From: Osmia lignaria lignaria
Taxonomy: Eukaryota; Arthropoda; Insecta; Hymenoptera; Megachilidae
DNA length: 64,000 bases
Direction of reading: 5' to 3'
Assembly: GCF_051020975.1 (NCBI RefSeq)
Contig: NC_135038.1
Coordinates: forward strand, 4,090,001 to 4,154,000
Shown piece by piece: positions 34,369 through 44,628 of the stretch. Position 1 is the stretch's first letter, and each line of letters opens with the position of its first letter. Both the position numbers and the translations under genes were made by a program. The notes under the pieces were generated by a model. That model was not told the DNA's origin and did no database searches. It saw nothing but the letters and a program-made list of their open reading frames with translations.

Positions 34369-37134
34369 GTCAGTGTCCGATCAACCCCTACTTTTATTTA
34401 CCATACCAAAATCAACAAACCGGATGATAATCGAGTGATTTTTGCCTGGTTACAGGAAAACTGTTCTCTCTGACCATCCAGATCAACACGATACCAGTCC
34501 AAGTGGCTACGTACACCAAGGCCATCAAGGTTACCGTCGACGGGCCGAGGGAACCAAGGTCCAAGTCGAGTAAGTTTATCGAAACGATCTTTCATTTTCT
34601 CTAAATTAACAAGCTCTTGACTTTAATCGTCAGAATCTCGAGATCTTCAAAGTCCCCTAGCTTTGAACACAAAGTATTCGAGTGGAATCTGAAAATCGCG
34701 TCGGTAAATGAGAGAAAATCGGTAGAATCCGCGTGACCAACGAGGAATCCACAAACGGGTGTCGGATCCTCTCGTAGGCGTTTAATAATCCGGTGTACCT
34801 CAAACCGCGAGCCGCGAGGCGGTCGCAGGACTCCTCTCAGTCGTTTCCACGTGCACGTGCATAAGGGTTGTTAGGTGTGCGCCCGCGCACACGCACTCCA
34901 ACCCTCACACGTATACACAGAGAGAGGAGAGAGTTAGATGAGAAGGCGCGTAGGTGGATCAGTCTACGAAAGGTTTGGCATCGTTTCAAGCCACGATCGT
35001 CGTCCTTTAACGCGCTCGCTTATTTTCACGGGAAACGAGTCGCGCGATTGGTCTGGAGAACAGTAAAAAGTCCGTCTGTTTATTGGGCGGCATTCGGTCG
35101 GCCAAAAGAGCCGGACGAAAGCCGCGGGAGGTATAGAAGCATCAACATCGTCTGCAAAGGAGCCGCGTTTATGCGTTTGTTTATCGCGCCACATATGGCG
35201 GTAGCATGTGGCTCGCTACGAGGAGAACAAGCGTCGTCTGAACGCGGCGATTTTGTAAACATAGATCGCTAGCTCGCCTCCGGAGAGCGTCGTTAATCCG
35301 TCTTTTACGAGATGGATCCTGCCTTACTCCCCCGTCTTTTTTCTTTGCCCATCGCTACTCTTCAGCAGTTCGTTAGACGTACATCAGCTTAGCCGACGAT
35401 AATTCAGTCTTGCACATTTTTCTTTTTTTTCCTTTTTTTTATTGGTCGAGATCGAGAAGCTGGCGAAATAGCGCTGAAAAGTTCGTCAAGGTTCCTCCAC
35501 CGATGCCTGAGAAACCTTGATCGTACGATTTATTTATAGAGGAAATACACGAACCAGGCGCGTGTTCTACGATCTATTTTCAACGATGAAATGTTCGATC
35601 ATGCTGACGGATATTGCTTTTTTTCTGTTACAGATTATCAGTACGGACACGGATTCCCTGGACTCAGATTGCTCAACCCGTGGGTGGACGTCGCGTACTT
35701 GGGTCACGCGTGGCATCTTCGTTATCCTGGTTTCGTCGAAGGTAAGTTGAACTTCCTTTGTTTCACGAAAGGGTTAAACAATAGCGTCCGAAATTTTCAT
35801 GAATCGAACTCGGGGTAGAAACGCGTCCAACCGGGGGTGTCTTTCGATGATCAAAACAGTCTGGGAGAGTGCACCTAATCGTTTCCATCGAACAGCCCTT
35901 CGCCCTAGCTCGACTCGCAATCAATCAAAGGGCAACAATGCACGTGGCAAGCTAGGTCCGCGGCCAAAGAATCGGGATCGGTTGCCGTCGCCGTTCGAAA
36001 CGACGTTGATTTCAGTTCGAAAAAAGCCCTCGAGAAGGAGAGGACACACGAGCTAGTCCGCGCGTTATCGATTTCGCCAGAGTCCGCGACGCCCGGCGAT
36101 GATTCATACCCCGTGGCTGGACCGAGGGGTGAGCCCGAGCTCCCTTTTCCCACAACGGACCCCTTCGACCCCCATCCAACCATCCCTGCTACAGCTACGC
36201 AACAACAATACGACTTGGCTCCCCTTTCACCCACCAACTCTCTCCTCCTCCGCCTCCTTCGTCTCCTCTGTTTCGACGCAGCGTCTCGGAAATCGCCTAG
36301 TCAGATTGCAAGGCCCTATTCGGATGAGCGACAAGTGTGTTCCCGCTACGTTAACGGTGCAATAATTTAACCCTTCAGCATGTCAAGAAGCATAAATTTA
36401 TCTTTCTCTACTATAATACTATAGCCTAACGTAGGATTCAGACATGGTAACCGAAGGGTTAACTGCTTCGTATAGTCCCTATCATTAAGCATTTGTGATA
36501 AATCATACCCTATCGATCTCACCTGTGTACAAAGCATGTACAGTATGATAATGGAGAAGATATACACTGATCATCGCGTTTGATTGATAACAAACGAAAT
36601 CAGACTGCCGATATCGAACAGCTGATCAATATAATCCAGTGAAACTGTCGTACGTTGGAAGCAAGCATAATGGTATCATTTTTCTGTTTCTCTGTAGGAT
36701 CTATACCAATGCCACCGACGGATTTGTTTCCACCGACCTTCCCTCCAACGGTTCTGCCGTCGTATCCGTTCGAGCCGGTGAAATACCCGACGGAATACGC
36801 GACTCTACCAGCGAAAACCAGCACGACCAGCAGCACGCCGGCGACCATACCTAACAGTCCATCGAGGACACCTCCAAAGAGTCCCAGCGAGTTTGGAAGC
36901 GAATCGAACGGCGACGAGGTCCGCAGCGCGTTCGTGCCCATCAGATTGAACACCCTGCCACCCACCACCTCGGTAATCACCGCTTCTTCCTCCTCGCCGG
37001 AGAGAATCGTGCCGAAAAAACCGACCGAGGGTACGAGGAACAAATTGAAGATGCCAGTGTCGCCCAACAGAAGTCCATCGCCTACCAAGATCTCCTCGCC
37101 GTTGCCAACGAAAGCAGTCTGGAGACCTTATTAG
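34053..37134 (+). CDS. run: runt, Runt-domain pair-rule transcription factor (complete)
   Basis: The exons are 34053-34368, 34456-34569, 35634-35741 and 36698-37134, giving 324 codons plus TAG. All junctions are GT..AG and phase 1. The protein begins MHLP, as fly Runt does. Residues about 20-143 form the Runt domain, with HWRSNK, FNDLRFVGRSGRGK and KVTVDGPREPRSK intact, so TGTGGT-type DNA binding with CBF-beta is expected in the nucleus. Residues 144-180 (YQYGHGFPGLRLLNPW..AYLGHAW) match the region that follows the domain in Runt proteins. The rest is Pro/Ser/Thr-rich and ends AVWRPY, the motif that recruits the Groucho corepressor. It is shorter than fly Runt, which carries Ala-rich runs missing here. 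One oddity is residues 107-121, KLFSLTIQINTIPVQ, where KSFTLTI..S.PPQ is usual. In insects runt acts in segmentation, sex determination and neurons. Confidence 0.93.
34456..34569 (+). CDS. run: runt exon 2 (end of the Runt domain)
   Basis: The acceptor is gttacag|GAAAAC and the donor is AAGTCGA|GTAAGT. The exon is 114 bp and encodes KLFSLTIQINTIPVQVATY followed by TKAIKVTVDGPREPRSKS. The second half is identical to the paralogue; the first half is diverged. Confidence 0.93.
34570..35633 (+). other. runt intron 2
   Basis: This 1,064-bp intron holds overlapping CACGTG E-boxes at 34848-34859, in a GC-rich stretch with alternating GTGCGCCCGCGCACACGC. Short T-rich runs lie near 35410-35440. No gene was recognised. 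Confidence 0.8.
34848..34859. promoter_or_regulatory. Double E-box CACGTGCACGTG
   Basis: Two CACGTG hexamers joined back to back form a 12-bp palindrome in runt intron 2. CACGTG is bound by several bHLH proteins. A regulatory role here is inferred only. Confidence 0.3.
35634..35741 (+). CDS. run: runt exon 3
   Basis: The acceptor is ctgttacag|ATTATC and the donor is GTCGAAG|GTAAGT. The exon encodes NYQYGHGFPGLRLLNPW, then VDVAYLGHAWHLRYPGFVE. This corresponds to the YPHPG..LNPAWLDAAY stretch after the domain in fly Runt and is the best evidence that the gene is runt rather than another Runx paralogue. Confidence 0.9.
35742..36697 (+). other. runt intron 3
   Basis: This 956-bp GT..AG intron contains the MITE candidate at 36367-36462 and a CT-rich run near 36230-36270. 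Otherwise nothing was recognised. Confidence 0.8.
36367..36462. mobile_element. Candidate piggyBac-type MITE, 96 bp
   Basis: The element starts TTAACCCTTC (36367-36376) and ends with the exact inverse GAAGGGTTAA (36453-36462). TTAA at both ends fits the target-site duplication of piggyBac elements, and CCCTT-type termini are common in that group. Further in, CATGTC near the left end and GACATG near the right end also match as inverted copies, offset by a small indel. There is no coding capacity, as expected for a MITE. With short termini, chance cannot be excluded. Confidence 0.45.
36698..37134 (+). CDS. run: runt exon 4 (C-terminus with WRPY)
   Basis: The acceptor is tttctctgtag|GATCTA. The exon encodes a Pro/Ser/Thr-rich region beginning GSIPMPPTDLFPP and ends AVWRPY followed by TAG at 37132-37134. 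WRPY at 37120-37131 is the Groucho-binding motif shared by Runx proteins. Confidence 0.93.
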
Positions 37135-37680
37135 GAGGACGCGAAGTCGAGGACTCGGTGAAACGAGGATAGGATTCTCGATGGAAGGCTAGTGATTACT
37201 TAGACGTCGTCGGTGGATTTTATAGTCTCTTCGACGTTAAACGGAGGCTCTTACAAGAGAGATTTCTTTGCTCTCTACCGTGTCGCTTCTCCGGCAGGAA
37301 TGAACGACAACGATACATCGTCCTCGGTTTTACGAGGATGCTAACCTTACGTGGCTCGATCGAAGGCGTTCGATCAATTAACCCGTGTGTATATTCGCGT
37401 ATCATTAATTATTGTAAATATAGATGGATAGCTTGTATATATTCGTGTAGATAGTTCGTGGACAATAATGTAGAGGAGAAAGATATTATTATATGTAAAT
37501 TTCGTTGTGTATAGAAAAGCGTGTGTATGCGTGAGCGAGTGTATGGAGCAAAGAGAGATTAAAAGACACAGAGATATTGATATTATTTATAAGCCAGAGG
37601 TCTAATTTAATGTATAAACACAGATGCTATTATATAGAGACGCAACGAGACGAATAAAAACGAAATCGATGCGAAAATTT
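37135..37680 (+). other. runt 3' untranslated region (probable)
   Basis: AT-rich sequence follows the stop codon and contains many TATTTAT/TGTAAAT-type words. The canonical AATAAA at 37653-37658 suggests cleavage shortly after. The exact end is not visible. Confidence 0.6.
37653..37658 (+). promoter_or_regulatory. Polyadenylation signal of runt
   Basis: AATAAA lies about 520 bp after the stop codon, in an AT-rich 3' UTR. It is the best-placed candidate. Confidence 0.55.
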
Positions 37681-40116
37681 AAATCCTGACTAACTTATTT
37701 TCTTCCTTCACCGAAAAGAAAAAAAAAAAAAGAAATCAGAAACTCTGGAAAGAGTTAACTGGTCCCCTATTCAAGCGACCCATTAACACGATTCTGTTTA
37801 TCGCTCTCTCGGTCACAGGATTCAGTATAGGTGAAAAGGAACGAAGAGAGATTGGTCTTGCACGCGTTCGAAACGAAACGAAGAAGCAGAAAAGAGCGGA
37901 GCGAAGCGTGAAAGAGACTGAACCGCGTCGCTTCGTGCCGTTGCAAGGGGATGCCATATTTTTTTTGTCGCGATTTAAATCTGAATGGCCGTTCCGCCGT
38001 GGTCGTTCGAGGTTCCTGCGTGTGCACGTATGGGTTCCCATACGGCGAACACAAGGGTAGAGAATGGTTTATATCGAGGGGAGTGCGTGAGATCTGTATT
38101 AGTACCGATAGGCCAGCAGAACGACAGTGTTTCTCATTCTATTTATTGACTCGATCCTGCTACTAAAACTCTGATTTTATTTTACACCGCCATTTCGTAT
38201 TCTATCAAAGTCGAAGGTATTTCAAAAAGTAATACTTTTTCTATCTAATACGGACGGCTTAAAAATTGAACAGTCCAAAAAATGACTCTGTGCTTTTCAA
38301 CAATGTAATCTTTCGACGGCGAAAAAGTGGGTATTCGTTGTGAAATTCGGGGACAGTAGTGATTTTAGTTGTAAAACGCGACGAGAAATCCTTCAAATTC
38401 GACGTTCCCAGCGGATATCGTGTTACGATAGTCGAAGCCTCCATTGCCGCCACTATGTCACTGTGAAACATAACCTAGGACAAGGGAGTTCTCTCTTCTC
38501 TCTTTTATTTCTTTTTTTTTTTTTAAACCACCGGTTGTTTTCGTTTTCGTTCGATCGTTGCCGGATACGTTTGTCAAGCTAGTGCATGGAAGTCGAGGAC
38601 AGTTAATCCCGGTGACACGGTATAACTCAATTCTCGCCCCATGGCAATATAATACTTGACGCGTGTCCCGAAGAAAACCATCGGAATTCCCGTGAAAAGC
38701 GAGCATCAGAGTTATCGGTTCTGATAACGAATGCCTCGGGAAAATAGAGTGAATATTAAAAAGCGACGATGGAGACAGCTGTTGTCTTTAGCGTTGATGA
38801 GCGACACATATTAAATTTCGAATAAATAAATATGAAAAGGAAGGGCTGATGGTCCAGTGATCTTTATAGAGATTTCATGGAATTGTAGATAAAGAGGGAA
38901 ATGAGAACCGCGTTAACACCCCGTAGCCGTAGGGCTGTTCGTTGACGAGTAGACAACGGAACCAAGCAACCATGAAGGGTCGCCGCACGAACCGAGGCCA
39001 AACCGATCGGAGGCAATCCGTGAACACGAGCCAGCCGGTGCTAACTAATGTTTGCCCAAAGAATCGCGACGAATAATTGAGTCAGCCAACAGTGGAGAGG
39101 AGAGGAGAGGAGAGAAGAGGAAAAAATCAGCGCCCGAATCACTGCCGGAATAATCGACTTTTGTTGAACGGACTTCTCCGACTCGCGATTTTTCAGCCTC
39201 GAAACGGATGGATGATGTTTGACTCCCTTAATTCACGGATCCGTGAGCTCGGCTAACGAAGAATAATTTAATATATTCCGATTGAAAAATAGACGATCAT
39301 GGTTTGAAAATTTCACCATGAAACAAAGGTAGGTACTTTAACAAAAAAATCAGTGAAAGGAAATGATTCTATCGGAGGAAATATCATCAAAGGCAATGAA
39401 AGAGTAAACAGGAGCGCGAAATGGGTAGAAGGGGAGAAAATATTCGAACGATCACGGCGTGTCGACACGTCAGAGAGAGGAATCCTCCTGCCGGTTGCAG
39501 GATCGTGAGGACAGAGCTCGAGGGTCCTAGAGTTAGGCAATCAGCGTTGATGAGGGGGCTCTCTCGCGGGGTGAAGGGCTTGGACAATTAGTAACCACCC
39601 TGCCCCCGTATCTTCCCGCACCTTCAGCCTCCGATTCAACCAGTGAAACTGCCTAACAACGCACCGACCGCAGCCACCACGCATGCGAAAGAGACTGTTC
39701 GACGCGAGTGAACATTTATGTCTGGATCACGCTTCATCTAAAGTGCTTTCCTCTTTATTACAGAAACAATGTCAGCTTTTGATAATTCTTCTAAAAATTC
39801 ATTACATGGAAAGCCACGTTGTTTCACTGTCAAACGAAACAATGATCCTAATTACAGGATTGTCGAGCGGACTCGACGAACAAGGAATCCAAGGAACGAT
39901 GAAACCAAAGCGATGGATAATCATTAAAAGCCCGTCACCGCGTCGAAAGGAACCATTGGTTCGTTTCAGAGGATCGTTTTAATCATTATTCGAACCGCTT
40001 GAAAACTACTCGGTGGACGGTGGTGTCCTGTGTACAGAATCAATCGAAGGGAGGGCTGCCGCTAATTGCCTCCATCTTCGGTATCCGCGAAACGTGTCGA
40101 GGATTACACGAGGTCC

Positions 40117-40132
40117 TCCTCCTCGAGGAGGA
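40117..40132. repeat. Perfect 16-bp palindrome beside a second stem
   Basis: TCCTCCTCGAGGAGGA equals its own reverse complement. About four bases on, GGTCTCTCTCCTCGAAGGAGACC forms a second stem, GGTC..TCCT against AGGAGACC. GAGGATCT is repeated just downstream (40214-40231). Confidence 0.75.
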
Positions 40133-40840
40133 TGGGTCTCTCTCCTCGAAGGAGACCGCGGGAATAATAAGCCTCCTGTCTTTGGAGGGTCTCGTTCTCG
40201 TTTCTTCGTCAGAGGATCTGAGGATCTGAGGAAAAGGCGCCAAGATGTTCAGGCACGGGGCGTCTTTCCAAGATAAGAACGAGCACCCAGCCGCGCGAGA
40301 CCTTAGGAGACGCCTAACGAGCTGTTTTGCATAGCAATGCTTCGACCTCGTTATCGGTTATCGATCCGTCACGAACGAACGCGCTAGCTGACTAGTCGTG
40401 GATTAAAGAGTAGCTGCGCCCTGGCTAGGCTGCGTGTTCCACCCAGGAAACGAGTGCACGCGTGTTGCAAACATATTTCGAAGCGGAGCACCCATACACG
40501 TTTGTTTGACCGATTGCGAACGGGAGCCGGTGAAAAGGCGCATCGTTTCGCGGAAACCACCGATTTTCAGGCGGCCGCTGCTAAATCAGCAGGAACCGCT
40601 CTCGCTGTTACGGGGAACGCGACGATCGATGCCTGGCTAAACGCGAGGAGAACACTGAACGAACCGAACGTTTTTGCGTTACAGTTACATTTGCCTTGAG
40701 TCATTTCACAGAGCAATATTAAATGATTCTCGGTAAAAAGAAAACTCTAAATAATGATTCCACAGCATTCGCGTCCAATCAAGGGACACGAGGACGAGAA
40801 AAAAGGAAGGAAAATCATGGAGGGCGAAGACAAACGAGAG

Positions 40841-40864
40841 CAGCAGCAGCAGCAGCAGCAGCAG
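40841..40864. repeat. CAG microsatellite (8 units)
   Basis: Eight uninterrupted CAG units. A short frame through it would read polyglutamine, but no splice sites or homology support an exon. Confidence 0.95.
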
Positions 40865-42610
40865 GACAAATCAACTTCATCGAGCTCACCAAGCGGAGTA
40901 ACGAGCGTCTCTCGAGCGAGTACAAGTCACCGGACAGGCAGGCAGTGACGAGAAGTGGTTGGGGGTCAGGCGCGACTGCATTAACGGGGCCAGTGTCAGA
41001 AGATCAAACAAGATAATTAATCTCGTTAGTCCCGAATCAACCTGTGCTCTCTATTATCGGATTACCATACCGGTTGCCCGGCAATTTGTCAACGCGCCGC
41101 GTTCCTCTGCGATTTCCTCTGGCCGCGAGGACCAGTCGTGTTTTCGTCGGATTAACGGATCCCGCAAAGGGTGTCCCGCCCTTAGACATAGGCTACACGA
41201 TTCCCGTTCACCAGCCCTGCCGCAATCGGCTCGAAAATATAGAAAATCGAATACAAGTGATTTAGGTGTAGCAACGCGTTTTCACCGAGCCTCGAGTATT
41301 AGAGAAATAGAGAAAAGCAATATAGGGTCGAGGTGTCGTAAAAGGTAATAAACCGCAAAAATTTGCCGCGGACCGCTTATAAAACCACACTCAGGCGGGT
41401 CCGTTCGAGGGACTAGGCCATGTTTGGGACTGTGTAAAGGTGGACGCGAGAGTCCCTTTCTCGCGGTCGTTTACGAGTACAATTTGATCATCGACTTTAC
41501 GATAGGGTTCCCAAACGTTTCTAGTCCTGTTAAGTCGAGGAAACAGCAAGAAAACGGAAAATACTTGTATAAATAAGCAGGCTATAGCTAATATTCATGC
41601 CAGCCCGGTCTTACGGACGATTGGTTGAGGTAAAAGTTGCGGTCGTTGCATGGCGAAAGCCCGTATAAACTTTTATGATTTCGTTTTATAACGAGCCATT
41701 TCCATGCCTTTTCCTTCGACCCCCTTGTTTCTTTTTACCTCCCACGGACCCCTGACGACCGTGCGGGTCCGGCAAAAGACCTGAACCAATGACTGCCTAA
41801 CCAATTTAAGGATTCCTTGCCAAGAATTCTAATTTAATTAGTGCCACTGCTCAGCGTACGGCTCGTAAGCCGTTCCTTCGTTCCATTTCTTTTTTCTTCC
41901 CTAACAATCCACCCCTGCTGTTTTACGCTTTTCCTAGTATTGAAATCTTTATACCGGTGCCTTACTGTCTTCGGGTCATTCTTAATCCTCTTTCATTTGC
42001 TAAATGCTGTTGTATTGTGAATAGGATAAAGGAATCTTTTGACCAACGGTGGTTTGATTTCATTTACCCTTTTGTTTGCCTGTTTTACGGTATTACTCTT
42101 TTACGAGGTGCCGTTAATTCTCCACGATTTAGAGCGTGAACGTTTCGCCGCTACGTGAAATATCTTTTTCTTACAATTTCGGGCTTGTTAATCGAGCGGT
42201 GGACACCGTTAGGCCGAGCAGGGGGCTGGAAACTCGATAAATCAATGGATCGAAGCGGTAGGTAAGTTTGATCCAGTTGACGTTGGCGAAGGCTTGAATT
42301 CTTTTCAAGAGCCGCCGACTGCCATCCAGAAGCAAAACGGAACTCATCAAGCCGAGAGGAAGTGGACACGTCGGAACAATTTCCTTACACCGTCTCTGCT
42401 TCGCTCTAGCACGGCACCCTTCCCTCACCCCTCGCGCTCTTCCTCTCGACCTTTCCGTTACCACCCTTTCCGCTACTGAAATTTTGACCCCCTCAGCGAT
42501 TGACCAATTTGCCGAATCGATTCACGTCGAAATGAACCTACGTAATATCTCGAGGGCCGACATTCTCCCTTGCGCTTCTTCGCACCACCCCTATCTCCAG
42601 TTGACTGTGA

Positions 42611-42634
42611 TTTTTTTTTTTTTTTTTTTTTTTT
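42611..42634. repeat. T24 homopolymer
   Basis: An uninterrupted run of 24 T. It could be a retroposon tail on the minus strand, but no element body is evident. Confidence 0.95.
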
Positions 42635-43176
42635 CTTAATTAGCTACCATTACGAGAAATCGACAAATTCTAAGAACAACGAAGAGAAGAAACAGTAAGA
42701 AACTGTTTGAAACATAAATAAATGTCCTAAGAAAATATTCAAGGGTCGTCGGAAATATCCTGCACGGAAATTCAAAGAAAGAAAAAAAAAGAAAAAATAA
42801 ATTCCCAGCACAAAGAAATGAAGGATGGTTTCATTTTATTCATCCCTGTTAGCACTTCACCCTTTAATAACGTCGACCACGCGATCCTATCGATGCTGAA
42901 AGCAGCGCAAGAAGAAATCGCAAGCAAAAGAAAAATCGGCAAAGCTAATAGAGAGAGGGGTGGTTAGGGAGCGATGTGAAGAGAGAGAGAGACTTGCGTC
43001 TAGAAAGTACAAAAGCCAGCGACATTTTTAACGTCACGCGGAAGCAAGAGGGTACTTAGTAGCCCACCCCTCTCTGAGGCAGAACACACAACCCCGGCTA
43101 CCCACCCTCTCTAGATATTACCCTTTGGAATAGCAGCAAAAATTATGGACAGCCGATAGGCCAGCAGCCGCTACAG

Positions 43177-43234
43177 GGGTGCGTCTCATCCATTTAGGTC
43201 CATCACACATGACTGGATGGGGTGAGACTTACCC
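43177..43234. repeat. Imperfect hairpin, 58 nt
   Basis: GGGT pairs with ACCC at the ends. GTCTCATCC (43183-43191) pairs with GGTGAGAC and the preceding G, one pair being G-T. TCCA (43199-43202) pairs with TGGA (43214-43217) around an 11-nt loop. Confidence 0.45.
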
Positions 43235-44614
43235 TACAGAGGTTCTCACGTAGATTATAACCTCCTCACCCTACACCCACCGACCTACGGGCTCGAGAAA
43301 GCACGTACGAACGTGGATGCAGATTTTTCCCCAGATTTTCCTTCGACTCGACACCACGAAGATTTATAAATCATTTGTTTTAATGACCTGTTTCTAATTC
43401 TCACGAAAATCTACCGAGATCGAAGGGGGTGGTATTTCTCATCGAGGACAGATATATCGATTATTCCCGGTCCAGTGGTCCCCTTTCGTTCAATGTAGCA
43501 CCACGTGTGCGTGTGTGTGTACAACACGCGAAATTTACGACAGCAAACATCCCTAATATCCCTTCTATTGGCTATAGAAAAGATTCCAAAGTTTCTATCG
43601 ATCGTTCTTCTTGACCTGAACGATTATTTTATCATTAAAAAAAAAAACATTACATGCCCTGTAGATTAATTATGAAAATAAAAAGATAAAGAAAATCTTC
43701 TTCCATTAACATCATTTACTGTTCGCGAAAGCACGCGTCTAGTCGCTTACGCTCATAATACACAGACTGCTGTAAGTACGTGTACGGTGTACGTGTAAAC
43801 TTGCACACTCTCACTGCACTCTCACCCTTCGTACAGCCGTATTACGGTCGTCCGGGGGTAAACCACCCTGGCCTCTAGGAGCTGAGAGCGGGAGCCCGCA
43901 GGGGTACGCCACGACAACCCCCGTAGCAACCCCTCAAAATCAACCGAACTCTACTCCCCGCGTGCTCCTTTCGGTCGCCCCCCTTTCCTCCTTCCTCTAC
44001 CCTTCTAGAAACTCAGGATCCATTCTGTAGACGTTAATACCGCGAGAGGCATCCACCCGTGCCCTATTCTCGCTCGGAAACCTAAACCTACTCCGACCAC
44101 GCTCCTGCTACCCTTCTAGTATAATGGGCTAATATGGACCTTCCGATCGAAGATCTAAAGATCACGAAGATTCGTAGCATTTATTTTCGTTGAAAGGAGC
44201 GATAGGAGTTATCGTGGAAAATATTTCCTAAATAAAGACACTTTGTTTCCTATTTCCCAGGAAAATTTCCCCATCATCGGAACGTTTCAATTTCAGTGAA
44301 AAAGAGAAAGAGAGGAAAGCATGGACTAAGCGGAAAGTTTCAAATTTTATTCAACGAGAAGAAACAAAAAGATAAAGGGAACAAGAGCGACACACACAGG
44401 ACACTTGATCAAATTCGAAAGTAGCAATATAGGTGGTGTTGCAATATAACGTGTGCCGGGTTCGATCGGCTCTCCTTTAAGAAGAATGCAATCCAAGCGA
44501 CAGGTCGGGTGATCCTAAAAGGGATTGCAAATATAGCGGCGGTGACAGAGAGCGCCCTTTGCATTCTCGATGCACCGTGGCAAGTTAAGACTGAAGTTTG
44601 AAACACAATCAGGG

Positions 44615-44628
44615 GCCCTATAAAGGGC
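44615..44628. promoter_or_regulatory. TATA-like box inside a GC inverted repeat
   Basis: GCCCTATAAAGGGC places TATAAA between complementary GCCC and GGGC. A CCAGCA initiator-like word follows about 26 bases on. No gene downstream is recognised. Confidence 0.2.

Larger units (their letters stand above)
37681..43176. other. Non-coding DNA downstream of runt
   Basis: No gene was recognised. The stretch contains a GGAGA pentamer repeat (39094-39114), a pair of hairpins near 40113-40157, a CAG8 repeat (40841-40864) and a T24 run (42611-42634). The sequence near 41560-41700 carries TTTATGA and TTTATAA words, which resemble caudal-type homeodomain sites, but this is weak. Confidence 0.5.

Noticed and set aside
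37182..37201. runt 3' UTR sequence resembling miR-7 (TGGAAGGCTAGTGATTACTT)
   Set aside because: There is a mismatch in the seed, no complementary arm nearby to form a hairpin, and the same-strand orientation cannot be a target site.
40754..40948. Polyglutamine-containing short ORF over the CAG repeat
   Set aside because: It has 64 codons, no splice signals linking it to other exons and no homology beyond the repeat. It is best treated as a microsatellite.
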